DNA of 56,921 bases, from NCBI RefSeq assembly GCF_030378065.1, contig NZ_JAUCGJ010000031.1, positions 1-56,921 on the forward strand, in the 5' to 3' direction. The stretch's first letter is position 1. Every line of letters starts with the position of its first letter. A model generated the notes under the pieces. The model was not told the origin of the DNA, ran no database searches, and saw nothing but the letters and a program-made list of their open reading frames with translations. This DNA comes from Candidatus Venteria ishoeyi. GTDB taxonomy: Bacteria > Pseudomonadota > Gammaproteobacteria > Beggiatoales > Beggiatoaceae. Below are positions 19,589 through 27,952 of the stretch, piece by piece. Position numbers and translations under genes: made by a program.

Positions 19589-21223
19589 TCATTGAACCGG
19601 CGGCAGTCCCAGTTCTTTAAGAAATGCATTGTGTGTTTCAGCGGCTTTTGTTACGCGCTTTTCTATCGCTTTCAACTCAGTGTTCACTAATTGCAAATCA
19701 ACTTTCGGCTCAGGTTTGGCAGTGCTGACGTAGCGCGAAATATTGAGATTGTAATCATTCTTCTCAATTTCTTCCATCGAGACGCGACGAGAATAACGCA
19801 CGGCTTCTTTGCGAAACTGATAAGTATCAACGATTCTTTCAATATCCCCCATCCCGCCGTCCGGCATTTCCTGCGTGGTTCGGAGACGATTTTGCCGTTT
19901 GCCCTTCTCAAAGTGCTCACTGGCATTGATGAACAGCACATCATCCGGCTTCTTGCAGCGTTTCAACACCAGAATGCAAACCGGGATGCCGGTGGAAAAA
20001 AACAGATTAGCGGGCAGGCCGATCACGGTGTCGATATGACCGTCTTGTAATAACTTGGTGCGGATGCGGGCTTCCGCGCCACCTCGGAACAACACGCCGT
20101 GGGGCAGAATAATCGCCATTACGCCGCTGTCACTCAAAAAATGAAAGCCGTGCAGCAGAAAAGCAAAATCGGCAGCGGATTTGGGAGCGAGACCATGATT
20201 TTTGAAACGGAAATCTTCGCCCAGCGTTGCCGACGGCTGCCAGCGGTAACTGAAAGGCGGATTGGCGACCACAGCATCAAATTGCAGCTTCTTCGCCGGG
20301 TTCATCTCATTGAGTATATCCCAGTCGTTATGCAGCGAGTCGCCGTGATGAATCTCGAACTCGGTATCTTTCATCCCGTGCAGCAGCATATTCATGCGCG
20401 CCAGGTTATAGGTGGTGATATTTTTTTCCTGCCCGTAAATCTTGCCAATACCGTGAGGGCCGATTTGCTTACGCACATTCAACAGCAAGGAGCCGGAACC
20501 ACAGGCAAAATCGAATACCTTATTCAGTTTTTGTTTTGCGCCAGTCTTTGGCTCCTGGCTGTCCAGGGTGACGATGTTGGACAAAATGGTGGAAATTTGC
20601 TGCGGGGTATAGAACTCACCCGCCTTTTTACCGGAACCTGCGGCAAATTGACCAATCAGGTATTCATAAGCATCGCCAAGGATGTCGGTGTTGGTGCTGA
20701 AGCGGGCAATGCCATCGGCAATTTTTTTAATAATGCTACACAGTTTATCGTTGCGGACTTTCTGCGTCTTTCCCAACTTTTCCGAGTACAAGTTGATTTC
20801 AGAGAACAGACCTTGAAAGCTGCTGCCAAAGGAGCGTTCTTCAATGTACTTAAAGCCGTTATCAAGATTTATCAGCAAATCCGGGTGCTGGGTGCGCGCC
20901 ATCTCATGAATGCTGCTCCACAGATATGGCGGCTCGATGACATAATGCACCTTGAGGCGCATTTGCTTCTCGAAGTCGCTGACATCCTCTGCATTTTCTT
21001 GATACCAGATTGCCAGCGGTGCGCGTTTGCCGTCCTCTTCCGGTGCGGGATAATCCCGCCCCAGCTCCTTCCGCGCCGCCGTTTCGTAGTTATCGGAGAG
21101 ATAACGCAAAAACAGGAACGACAGCATATAATCGCGGAAATCATCGGCATTCATCGCGCCGCGTAAATCGTCGGCAATCGCCCAGAGGGTTTTGCCGAGT
21201 TGGTTGAGTTGTTCTTGGGTCAT
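19589..21223 (-). CDS. hsdM: Type I restriction-modification DNA methyltransferase subunit HsdM
   Basis: The 544-residue subunit methylates adenine in the recognition sequence as part of the M2S complex. The N-terminal helical HsdM domain (about 6-140) is followed by N6-adenine methyltransferase motifs: DFACGSGS (238-245) for SAM and NPPF (321-324) for catalysis. GEFYTP at 202-207 is the usual pre-motif. It is the last gene of the minus-strand cassette, 261 bases after hsdS. The spacer shows no gene but contains a CGCAGAAATACGCAGAA-like repeat. The spacer may hold its own promoter. Confidence 0.95.
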   Translation of the reverse strand: MTQEQLNQLGKTLWAIADDLRGAMNADDFRDYMLSFLFLRYLSDNYETAARKELGRDYPAPEEDGKRAPLAIWYQENAEDVSDFEKQMRLKVHYVIEPPYLWSSIHEMARTQHPDLLINLDNGFKYIEERSFGSSFQGLFSEINLYSEKLGKTQKVRNDKLCSIIKKIADGIARFSTNTDILGDAYEYLIGQFAAGSGKKAGEFYTPQQISTILSNIVTLDSQEPKTGAKQKLNKVFDFACGSGSLLLNVRKQIGPHGIGKIYGQEKNITTYNLARMNMLLHGMKDTEFEIHHGDSLHNDWDILNEMNPAKKLQFDAVVANPPFSYRWQPSATLGEDFRFKNHGLAPKSAADFAFLLHGFHFLSDSGVMAIILPHGVLFRGGAEARIRTKLLQDGHIDTVIGLPANLFFSTGIPVCILVLKRCKKPDDVLFINASEHFEKGKRQNRLRTTQEMPDGGMGDIERIVDTYQFRKEAVRYSRRVSMEEIEKNDYNLNISRYVSTAKPEPKVDLQLVNTELKAIEKRVTKAAETHNAFLKELGLPPVQ

Positions 21224-21484
21224 GGCGTGTGTTCCGTTTCAGCGTTTACAGTGGTTTTATCATTTAGATCGGTAGGTTGGGCTGAGGTACAAAGTCCAAT
21301 ATTTCAGGGATGTGTTGATGTTGGGCTGCCTTCGTCAGCGCCAAGCTACAGGCCAATTTACCACGTTGTATCATCCTTTCAGTGTTTTTTTGCCGCAGAA
21401 GTCGCACAATAACGCAGAAAAAGAAGCGGTTGCGATGAACGGAATCTTCTGCGTATTTCTGCGTTTTCAGCGGCAATAAATTAT

Positions 21485-22786
21485 TCACCCATTTGCCTCC
21501 GGGGTGGGGAATAGCTGCTGCATCAGGCCTTTTTTGTGGGTTTTGAGGGTATCGATTTTTTCAGCCTGGGCGGTAATCAGCGCATCGAGGGAGGTGAGGC
21601 AATTGGCTATTTTTTGTTGTTCGAGACCACATGGAAACTTAATAGGGAGTTGGTGCAGAACTTTTCCTTGAATACCTTGCACAGTACTACCAATTGCCTT
21701 TGCCCTTAAAAGTCCTTGGAATTCACCTCCAAGCATGTAATATTTAAGATAATCGTTGCTTATGAAATCTCTACTCCTAAACTTGATAACTCGTTGTGCC
21801 AACGCAATATATTCTCTGTCGATCTGGGCTATATTTCCTAAAGGGGCTTCAGTAGTAATAAGCACATCACCTTTTTCCGGTTTTCCTTTTTTCATTACAT
21901 TTTCATAATCGTTAGGTGATACATATTCCTTTGAAATATCATAGTCTATATAACCGTGCTTAATATTTTTTGCAGTCACCAAAAATATTCCATGTTCACA
22001 TTTGGCTGGACTTCTACCTCTATAATCAACATATGTTGTTAATTCGTTTAGAGCCTTCTCATCCCACTCCCTCTGATCCCAAAACTCAGGAAAGCGGAGT
22101 TTGGGCAGGGTTTCGCCTTCGGCGGGGAAGAGTTGCTGCATCAGGCCTTTTTTATGGGTCTTGAGGGTGTCGAGTTTTTGGGTTTGGGCGGTGATCAGTT
22201 CGTCAATGGCGGTGAGGCAATCGGCGATTTTTTGTTGTTCTCGCGAAGTAGTTGGCAAAACCACTATTACCTGCTTTAGGTCCGTCTTATTTATTTTCGG
22301 ATGTGCTCCGCCGCCAATTGCTTTAGCAATGCTATCTTGTCCATTTTCACTATCTAAAAGGTAGTAAATATAATTGCTACTCACATTTGTTTTAAACTTA
22401 ATCATTATCATATTGGGAGCTAATGTTGCTGGCTTATCTACCATCGGCATTTGCCATACCTCTCCAACATTTGCGCCAATATTCGCTATTAAAAGTTCAC
22501 CACCATGAAGAGCTGACTTTTTCAAAAAGTCATAGCTAGATTGAACAACATATTTTTGATCTTTGTGACCAAGACCTGCTCTTAGGTCACTAAGTCTGAT
22601 GTAGTAAGCAAATTCATTTGTGTTGAGAATAACAACATTTTCCCTTAAGGATTGAAAACTTCCATTTGCAACGTAGTCGGTTACTATTGAAGCTACATCA
22701 TTTATCTTGGCAAATTTCCATTCCTTATTTCCAAACTCAGGAAACCTTAACTCCGGCACCAAGCCCTTTTTCTCTGGTTTATTCAT
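21485..22786 (-). CDS. hsdS: Type I restriction-modification specificity subunit HsdS
   Basis: The 433-residue subunit sets the bipartite DNA target. It has two half-repeats, each a target recognition domain opening with LRFPEF and ending in a helical spacer with the shared phrase DTLKTHKKGLMQQLFP. The spacer pair is nearly identical at the DNA level (about 21505-21560 and 22110-22170), so domain exchange by recombination is plausible. The start at 22786 (MNKPEKKG) is preferred over a longer in-frame version. It overlaps the stop of the upstream DUF1016 remnant by 8 bases (ATGAATAA), which suggests translational coupling. Target specificity cannot be read from the sequence. Confidence 0.93.
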   Translation of the reverse strand: MNKPEKKGLVPELRFPEFGNKEWKFAKINDVASIVTDYVANGSFQSLRENVVILNTNEFAYYIRLSDLRAGLGHKDQKYVVQSSYDFLKKSALHGGELLIANIGANVGEVWQMPMVDKPATLAPNMIMIKFKTNVSSNYIYYLLDSENGQDSIAKAIGGGAHPKINKTDLKQVIVVLPTTSREQQKIADCLTAIDELITAQTQKLDTLKTHKKGLMQQLFPAEGETLPKLRFPEFWDQREWDEKALNELTTYVDYRGRSPAKCEHGIFLVTAKNIKHGYIDYDISKEYVSPNDYENVMKKGKPEKGDVLITTEAPLGNIAQIDREYIALAQRVIKFRSRDFISNDYLKYYMLGGEFQGLLRAKAIGSTVQGIQGKVLHQLPIKFPCGLEQQKIANCLTSLDALITAQAEKIDTLKTHKKGLMQQLFPTPEANG

Positions 22787-22913
22787 CGCTCTTCTCCAGT
22801 TCCTGCGCAAGCAGCTCATGCAGTTTGGCCTGCAATAGTTTTTTGTCCGGTAGTTGTAATTGATACTCGGCAATCAAAGTTGGCGAGAAGTTACGGGACA
22901 GGGTGTATTCCAT
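22779..22913 (-). pseudogene. C-terminal remnant of a DUF1016 (YhcG-like) gene
   Basis: The 44-codon open frame begins MEYTLSRNFSPTLIAEYQL and continues LPDKKLLQAKLHE. This matches my recollection of the C-terminus of DUF1016 / YhcG-type PD-(D/E)XK nuclease-fold proteins, which often accompany type I restriction genes. The matching N-terminus is at 23376-23556; the middle of the gene is gone. The frame has its own ATG with GGGG upstream and overlaps hsdS by 8 bases, so it might still be translated and help start hsdS. The call rests on remembered family motifs. Confidence 0.65.
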
Positions 22914-22931
22914 TTTTCCCCGTCATAATGA

Positions 22932-23114
22932 TTATAAGCTCTCCATAGAGTTATCTAACGCTAAACCCTCAATCCAGTTAAAATCTTTGTCAACAGAGGA
23001 ATCATGAACATGGCTCTTTTGTTCTAAATAAAGCGTGTAATTAAGCAGTTCGCGTTGCAAGACCAATGGCAGGCTGGCGGCGTGTTGTTGTAGTTGTTCC
23101 AAAATAGCATTCAT
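22932..23114 (-). CDS. Small DUF2281/VapB-like protein
   Basis: The 60-residue protein begins MNAILEQLQQHAASLPLVLQ, with the pattern LPxxLxxELLNYTLYLEQK. This resembles DUF2281-type small proteins, often antitoxin partners of PIN toxins. A good ribosome binding site (AAAGGAG) precedes the ATG. No toxin gene is adjacent. It occupies the gap between the two DUF1016 remnants, so it probably arrived when that gene was broken. Confidence 0.6.
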   Translation of the reverse strand: MNAILEQLQQHAASLPLVLQRELLNYTLYLEQKSHVHDSSVDKDFNWIEGLALDNSMESL

Positions 23115-23211
23115 TCCGATGCTCCTTTTTTACGCTTGGTTTGATAAAGGTTTACCTGGTAAGTTTTAGCGTCTGATACAGTTATTACAAATTTTGCAAC
23201 AATAGTTGTCT

Positions 23212-23375
23212 TTAGGAGTGAGAATTTTATAACTTCAGCAACCTGGCTGGTCTTTTCCTCCATTTTCTGCGTTGTGAAAACAGTTACATAGCTTGCTATG
23301 CGCCTGTTTTCACGCCTTGAAAATGAATAAAAATCCTGTGCCCAGTTTCTGCATTTATTTCATCCTCACTCCTTA
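23212..23375 (+). repeat. 164-bp palindromic MITE-like element, copy E
   Basis: This is a complete copy with ends TTAGGAGTGAG and CTCACTCCTTA. It lies at the point where the DUF1016 N-terminal reading frame stops matching its family. Its two halves pair over 80 bases with no need for gaps around a TTGC centre. Confidence 0.9.
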
Positions 23376-23556
23376 TAAGACATGGTGTATGGCTGGGTGT
23401 AATTCTCTCACCACTGGTGAGAGTTTTTCCAACCGACCAGTAGAGGTCAATCAGCGTAGTATTCACCTGTTGCAGCGCTTTTTGTCGTGCCTGTTGTATC
23501 TGTTTTAACAAGTCTTCAAATACTTTTTGCTGTCCTGTTGTCAGTGGTTCACTCAT
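23376..23556 (-). pseudogene. N-terminal remnant of a DUF1016 (YhcG-like) gene
   Basis: The frame starts MSEPLTTGQQKVFEDLLKQI and continues with an AVN-like helix and IDLYWSVGKTL. This is the usual N-terminus of DUF1016 proteins (helical region ending LYWxIG). The open frame runs on into repeat copy E and stops at 23296, giving a false tail. The ATG overlaps the hsdR stop by 8 bases (ATGAGTGA), and hsdR's last codons supply GGAGG as its binding site. The missing middle and displaced C-terminus show that the gene is dead. Confidence 0.75.
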
Positions 23557-26500
23557 AAACCTCCAACCCCGAAATCTCGCGCCCGTCTGCGAGCTTTTGC
23601 AAATAGGGCAGGAGGTCTTCCATCAGTGCCAGCTCGACCACGCGCCGCGCTTTCCAGCCTAATTCCAGGGGGCTGAGCAGGTCGGTAAGCTGTTCGGCAT
23701 CGAAAATCATGCGCGCTATAATGCCATCAACAAAGCTTTGCAGCGCATCGCCTGACAGTTCGTGTTTGGCGGCGATTCCAGCCAGGTCGGCGGCGGCCTT
23801 TTGGGTTTTGTAGTGCTGGTAGCCTTCGCGGATTTCACTTGTTTGCAGGGGTCTGTCGGTTGGCAGGCTGTAGATGTAGGGAATGATGTCATCACGTTCT
23901 GCTACCAGATTGGCATCGGCGCTGATCATGTCAACCACTTGCTGCCGTGACATTTTGGTCTTGCCGGTTGATTCAGTGGATTGGGCGAGCAGACCCATAA
24001 TGTAGTCGTAATCAATGATACTGGAGGCGAACAGCACCAGGTCAAATTCCAGTTGCTCTACGGCCTCGTTTGTCTCCTTACCCTTGCCCTGTTTGCGCTT
24101 GAGTTCCAGCGCGGTGTCAAGATAGGCGGCTTTGAAGCTGCGCAATGTGTCGCTGGGCAGTTGCTGCTCAATGCTGTCTTGGCTCTGTTTGTCGAGGTCG
24201 GTGTATTGTTCCAGTTGAGTCTTGAGCCTTTGCACCGCCTTGAAGTGGTTGATAAATTCCGCCTTGGCGTTATCCCCCTTGAGGTTGTGCACTTGCGAAG
24301 GTTCGCATTCCAGCCCTTTGGATTGCATGAAGCTTTCCAACTGCCCCACGGCTTCCTGGTACTTTGCCACCACTTCGGGCGCGGGATCAACCAGCCAGAC
24401 TTCCCGCGCCTTGTCTTTGGCTGCGCCGGAGAAGAGTTCAATGGCGCTATCCACTTCGTTCTCCTGATAGCGGAAGTCGAGAATATTACCCCAGGGCTTG
24501 CTGTCGTTGAGCACGCGGTTGGTGCGCGAGAAGGCTTGAATCAGGCCGTGGTGTTTGAGGTTTTTGTCCACGTACAGGGTGTTGAGATATTTGGAGTCGA
24601 AGCCGGTGAGCAGCATGTCCACCACGATGGTGATGTCAATTTTTTTACGGCGGGGATAGTCGGCATTGCTGTATTGCTGCTTCTTGATGCGCTGTTGCAC
24701 GTTCTGATAATACAGGTCGAATTCATTAATGCTGTGATTGCTGTCATATTGCGCGTTGTAGTCGGCAATAATGGTCTTGAGTGCGGCTTTCTTTTGTTCC
24801 GGTGCTTGCTTGTTGTCTTCTTTTTCCTGGGTCAGGTCTTCCTGTAGCTGCTGCACGTCCTTGTTGCCTTCTGCCGGTGGCGAGAACACGCAGGCGATAT
24901 GCAGCGGCTGGAAGTTTTTATCTGCGGCCTGTTTATCGGCCTGGAGGGTTTGGAACCGGGTGTAATATTCAATGGCGTGGTTGATGGAAGCGGTGGCGAG
25001 GATGGCGTTAAAGCGGCGCTGGTCGGTGGCGCTGTCGTGCTTTTCCAGTATGGCCTCAATGACGGCTTCCGGTGGTGGTGTTTGCCCATTTTGCGGTTTG
25101 TTATCACTATCCTTACCAAAATAATCAATGTGAAAACTCAGCACGTTTTTATCATCAATGGCGTGGGTGATGGTGTAGGCGTGCAATTCTTTTTCAAAGA
25201 TTTTTTCAGTGGTGAGGTCATAGGCAACCGCTTTTCCGTCTTGCGCCGCCTCAGCGGTGTTGTCAACCCGCACATAACTGGCGTTTTCAGGAAAAATCGG
25301 TGTGCCGGTAAAACCAAACAGTTGCGCTTTGGGAAAAAAGGCTTTTATCGCCTTGTGGTTTTCGCCGAACTGGGAGCGGTGGCATTCGTCAAAAATAAAC
25401 ACCACGCGCTTGTCGCGCAGCGGTTCAAGGCGTTGCTTGTAGGTTTGTTTGCCTTCTTTTTGTTTCGCCTTGTTGCGCTTGCTGTTCTCATCCAGCGCCA
25501 AACCCAGTTTCTGGATGGTGGTGACGATTACCTTGTCGGCGTAGTCGTCGGACACCATGCGCCGTACCAGGGTTTCGGTGTTGGTGTTGTGCTCGACGCA
25601 GCCTGACTGGAATTTATTAAATTCTTCGCGGGTCTGGCGGTCGAGGTCTTTGCGATCCACCACGAACAGGCATTTTTCAATATCGGGGTTGTCTTTGAGC
25701 AGGGTTGAGGTCTTGAATGAGGTCAGGGTCTTGCCACTGCCGGTGGTGTGCCAGATATAGCCGTTGCCGCGATTCTGGTGAATGCATTCGATAATCGCCT
25801 TGACTGCGTAAATCTGGTAAGGGCGCATGATGAGGATTTTTTGCTCACTTTGCACCAGCACCATGTAGCGGCTGATTAACTGCCCCAGGCTGCACTTTTC
25901 CAGGAAGTCATCGGCAAATTCTTGCAGGTGGGTGATTTTGTTATTCTCTTTATCGGCGTGCTGGTAAATGGGCAAAAAGCGTTCTTTGGCGTTAAAACTG
26001 AAATGCTGGTCGCGGTTGTTGGCAAAATAGCGGGTGTCGGTTTCGTTACTAACGATGAACAACTGCATGAAACAGAGCAGGGTATTGCCGTAGCCGTTGC
26101 CGGGGTCGTTTTTGTAATCGACAATCTGCTCCATAGCGCGGCGGGGGCTGATTTGCAGGGTTTTTAGCTCGATTTGCACCAGTGGCAGGCCATTGATGAG
26201 CAAAATCACGTCATAACGGTGAAAACTGTTATCGGTGTTGATGCGAAGCTGGTTAATGACTTCAAAATCATTTTTACACCAGTCACGGAGATTAACCAGC
26301 ATGTATTCCAGCGGGGTGCTATCTTCGCGGGTGAATTTGCCTTTCTCGCGCAGTACCTGGGAGGCGGTGAAGACATCGGCGCTCACGATTTCATCACGCA
26401 GGCGGGTGAACTCGGCATCCGTTAGATTGACCCGGTTCAGCGCCTCGAATTTCTGGCGGAAGTTTTGCTCAAGTGTGGCCTTGTCGCGGATGTCGTCGCG

Positions 26501-26569
26501 GTAGGTGTATTTGAGCGCCCTGAGCCTGTTGATTAATTGTTGCTCAATCTCTTTTTCTTTTAACATCAT
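23549..26569 (-). CDS. hsdR: Type I restriction endonuclease subunit HsdR
   Basis: The 1006-residue motor and nuclease subunit cleaves unmodified DNA after ATP-driven translocation. The N-terminal nuclease domain has a PD-(D/E)XK pattern with Asp120 and the pair Glu134/Lys136 (VQIELK). The helicase has Walker A HTTGSGKT (274-281), DECH box (394-397) and motif III GFTGTPIF. Later motifs include DMLLTGFDSKYLNTLYVD and the QAFSRTNR motif VI. A helical C-terminal region would contact HsdM/HsdS. The sequence is intact. It appears to be the first gene of the cassette; no strong ribosome binding site precedes the paired ATGs at the start. Confidence 0.95.
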   Translation of the reverse strand: MMLKEKEIEQQLINRLRALKYTYRDDIRDKATLEQNFRQKFEALNRVNLTDAEFTRLRDEIVSADVFTASQVLREKGKFTREDSTPLEYMLVNLRDWCKNDFEVINQLRINTDNSFHRYDVILLINGLPLVQIELKTLQISPRRAMEQIVDYKNDPGNGYGNTLLCFMQLFIVSNETDTRYFANNRDQHFSFNAKERFLPIYQHADKENNKITHLQEFADDFLEKCSLGQLISRYMVLVQSEQKILIMRPYQIYAVKAIIECIHQNRGNGYIWHTTGSGKTLTSFKTSTLLKDNPDIEKCLFVVDRKDLDRQTREEFNKFQSGCVEHNTNTETLVRRMVSDDYADKVIVTTIQKLGLALDENSKRNKAKQKEGKQTYKQRLEPLRDKRVVFIFDECHRSQFGENHKAIKAFFPKAQLFGFTGTPIFPENASYVRVDNTAEAAQDGKAVAYDLTTEKIFEKELHAYTITHAIDDKNVLSFHIDYFGKDSDNKPQNGQTPPPEAVIEAILEKHDSATDQRRFNAILATASINHAIEYYTRFQTLQADKQAADKNFQPLHIACVFSPPAEGNKDVQQLQEDLTQEKEDNKQAPEQKKAALKTIIADYNAQYDSNHSINEFDLYYQNVQQRIKKQQYSNADYPRRKKIDITIVVDMLLTGFDSKYLNTLYVDKNLKHHGLIQAFSRTNRVLNDSKPWGNILDFRYQENEVDSAIELFSGAAKDKAREVWLVDPAPEVVAKYQEAVGQLESFMQSKGLECEPSQVHNLKGDNAKAEFINHFKAVQRLKTQLEQYTDLDKQSQDSIEQQLPSDTLRSFKAAYLDTALELKRKQGKGKETNEAVEQLEFDLVLFASSIIDYDYIMGLLAQSTESTGKTKMSRQQVVDMISADANLVAERDDIIPYIYSLPTDRPLQTSEIREGYQHYKTQKAAADLAGIAAKHELSGDALQSFVDGIIARMIFDAEQLTDLLSPLELGWKARRVVELALMEDLLPYLQKLADGREISGLEVYE

Positions 26570-26574
26570 TATAT

Positions 26575-27093
26575 TTAAACGGCTTGAGTAAAAAATACCA
26601 TACGGTTACGTCCCTTGCTGTTTGCTTGATGTAGCGCCGTATTTGTATTTTTAAATAATGTATCAAGCGAACAGCTATTCTTCCCTTTCTGCGCAATACC
26701 ACTGCTGATTGTGCAACTGAATCCCTGCTGAGGTGTAATTTTTATTTTAAGTTGGAAAATTATGGCATGAATTTTTTCAGCCAGACTGATTGCGTCTGCC
26801 TGTGTCGCCACTTGAAATAAAGTGGCAAACACTGCACCATCCATACGCCCTAAAATTGCATTATGCGGTAACAAGTGGGTAATAAACCAAATCACCCGCT
26901 TCAGCGCCTGCTCGCCTGCATAAGTACCATGCTGCTCGTTGATTGCCTGAAAAGCGTCAATGTTTAGTATCATCATAAACAACTGATTATCGGCTTTTGC
27001 ATAGATATTCTGCGCCATTTCCATAAATGTTTGTTGATTGTAAGTACCCGTCAGTTTATCTCTGCTTGCCGTGAGCTTGAGTTCATGAAACAT
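26575..27093 (-). CDS. GGDEF domain, degenerate, split from its receiver by a frameshift
   Basis: The 172-residue frame starts MFHELKLTASRDKLTGTYN, the usual entry to a GGDEF domain, and spans the whole domain. The active-site signature reads DGAVF (within GRMDGAVFATL) instead of GGDEF, so cyclic-di-GMP synthesis is unlikely. It overlaps the receiver frame (27051-27476). Restoring one base near 27120 joins both into a receiver-GGDEF protein of about 300 residues. It lies 5 bases before the hsdR start on the same strand. Confidence 0.75.
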   Translation of the reverse strand: MFHELKLTASRDKLTGTYNQQTFMEMAQNIYAKADNQLFMMILNIDAFQAINEQHGTYAGEQALKRVIWFITHLLPHNAILGRMDGAVFATLFQVATQADAISLAEKIHAIIFQLKIKITPQQGFSCTISSGIAQKGKNSCSLDTLFKNTNTALHQANSKGRNRMVFFTQAV

Positions 27094-27476
27094 TTTCTGA
27101 AACTTGAGTTGGGCGCGTACCGTGTTAATAATTCCCTGGGCTTAAAAGGTTTGGTGACATAATCAAAGCCACCCATTTTATAAGCTTGTTCCATGCTTTC
27201 TTCATCATTTTTCACGGTAAAAAAAATTACCGGTATATCACGGGTTTTGTCATTGGCTTTCAGTCTTTCACAAACCTCAAAGCCACTCATAGTGGGCATG
27301 ATGATATCCAGCAGAATGAGATCCACTGTTTTTTCTTCCACTATCGCTAATGCTGCTTCACCGCTGTTAACTGGGGTCACATCATAGTCTTTCAGAATAA
27401 TCAGTAGAATATCAATATTGGCTTCAATATCATCTACCACCAGAATTTTGTTAAATGTTTGAGTTGCAAGCTGCAT
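27051..27476 (-). CDS. Response regulator receiver domain, frameshifted from its GGDEF partner
   Basis: This is a receiver domain with DD at 15-16, predicted phosphorylation site Asp57 (LILLDIIMPTMSG), Thr near 87 and Lys near 109 (VTKPFKPRELL). After residue about 118 the frame drifts into a meaningless tail (YAPNSSFRKCF). One added base there gives LLTRVRAQLKFQKMFHELK, which runs straight into the downstream GGDEF frame. GGAG precedes the ATG. Full-length homologues of this type are fused receiver-GGDEF proteins. Confidence 0.85.
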   Translation of the reverse strand: MQLATQTFNKILVVDDIEANIDILLIILKDYDVTPVNSGEAALAIVEEKTVDLILLDIIMPTMSGFEVCERLKANDKTRDIPVIFFTVKNDEESMEQAYKMGGFDYVTKPFKPRELLTRYAPNSSFRKCFMNSSSRQAEIN

Positions 27477-27735
27477 ATTGCTTATCTCCAGTAATTATTT
27501 TCAACAACTGCTCAATGTGTTGGTAGTGTGAGCTTTTCCAATAAATTTTCCCGCACTGCTCACATTGATAAAAATCTTCATAATAACGCCGGGTTAATGG
27601 CGCAAGTTGTGCACTAATTTTGGCCTTGCTGACGCTCACTATATCACCATTACAACAACTACAACGGGTAAATCAGGCAACTTTACGATGCAGGTCAAAA
27701 TTGTTGTATTACTTTGCTTCTGCTTGGGCAGGAAA
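27451..27735 (-). pseudogene. Decayed Mut7-C type RNase gene fragment
   Basis: Read in one frame, the fragment gives NNFDLHRKVA, a stop, then FTRCSCCNGDI and later FYQCEQCGKIYWKSSHYQH. The paired cysteines (CSCCN, CEQC) and YWxxSH match the C-terminal zinc-ribbon of Mut7-C domain proteins. At least two in-frame stops (TAA, TGA) interrupt it and the N-terminal PIN-like part is missing. A GTG at 27639 would give a 62-residue open frame, but that is only the last part of the domain. It overlaps the receiver gene start by 26 bases. Confidence 0.6.
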
Positions 27736-27739
27736 TCAT

Positions 27740-27757
27740 TAAGGAGTGAGCATAAAA
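27740..27757. repeat. Possible solo end of the 164-bp element
   Basis: TAAGGAGTGAG followed by CATAAAA matches the terminal 11 bases of the dispersed element exactly and then diverges. The opposite end is not seen. It sits at the broken end of the Mut7-C remnant. The 200 bases beyond it (to 27952) hold a perfect 9-bp hairpin TTCATCGCT/AGCGATGAA (27854-27874) and CTGAGTTTGA-type short repeats, but no gene. Confidence 0.4.
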
Positions 27758-27952
27758 ACGCAATTTAATCTGAGTTTGACGTAAGACTTTCATGCTTGAA
27801 ACATCCAAATCCAGCACAAACAACCAAAAACTTAGCGTGAGATTTTGGCGACTTTCATCGCTATAAGCGATGAATGAAGCTTAAATCGAATTCAGGTTAA
27901 TTTAATCTGAATCATTGTTATAGAATATTTTGTGTAGGTTTTTTGGTCAAAA

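Noticed and set aside
20099-21166. Open frame opposite hsdM
   Set aside because: It lies wholly antisense to a well-supported gene, with no family motifs.
21264-21488. 74-codon frame between hsdM and hsdS
   Set aside because: It covers a common repeat of the CGCAGAAATACGCAG type, and its translation resembles no protein.
23981-24847. Open frame opposite hsdR
   Set aside because: It is an antisense shadow of hsdR; low-complexity hydrophobic translation only.
26575-27476. Programmed frameshift between receiver and GGDEF
   Set aside because: No slippery heptamer or following structure was seen; a simple deletion or sequencing error is more likely.
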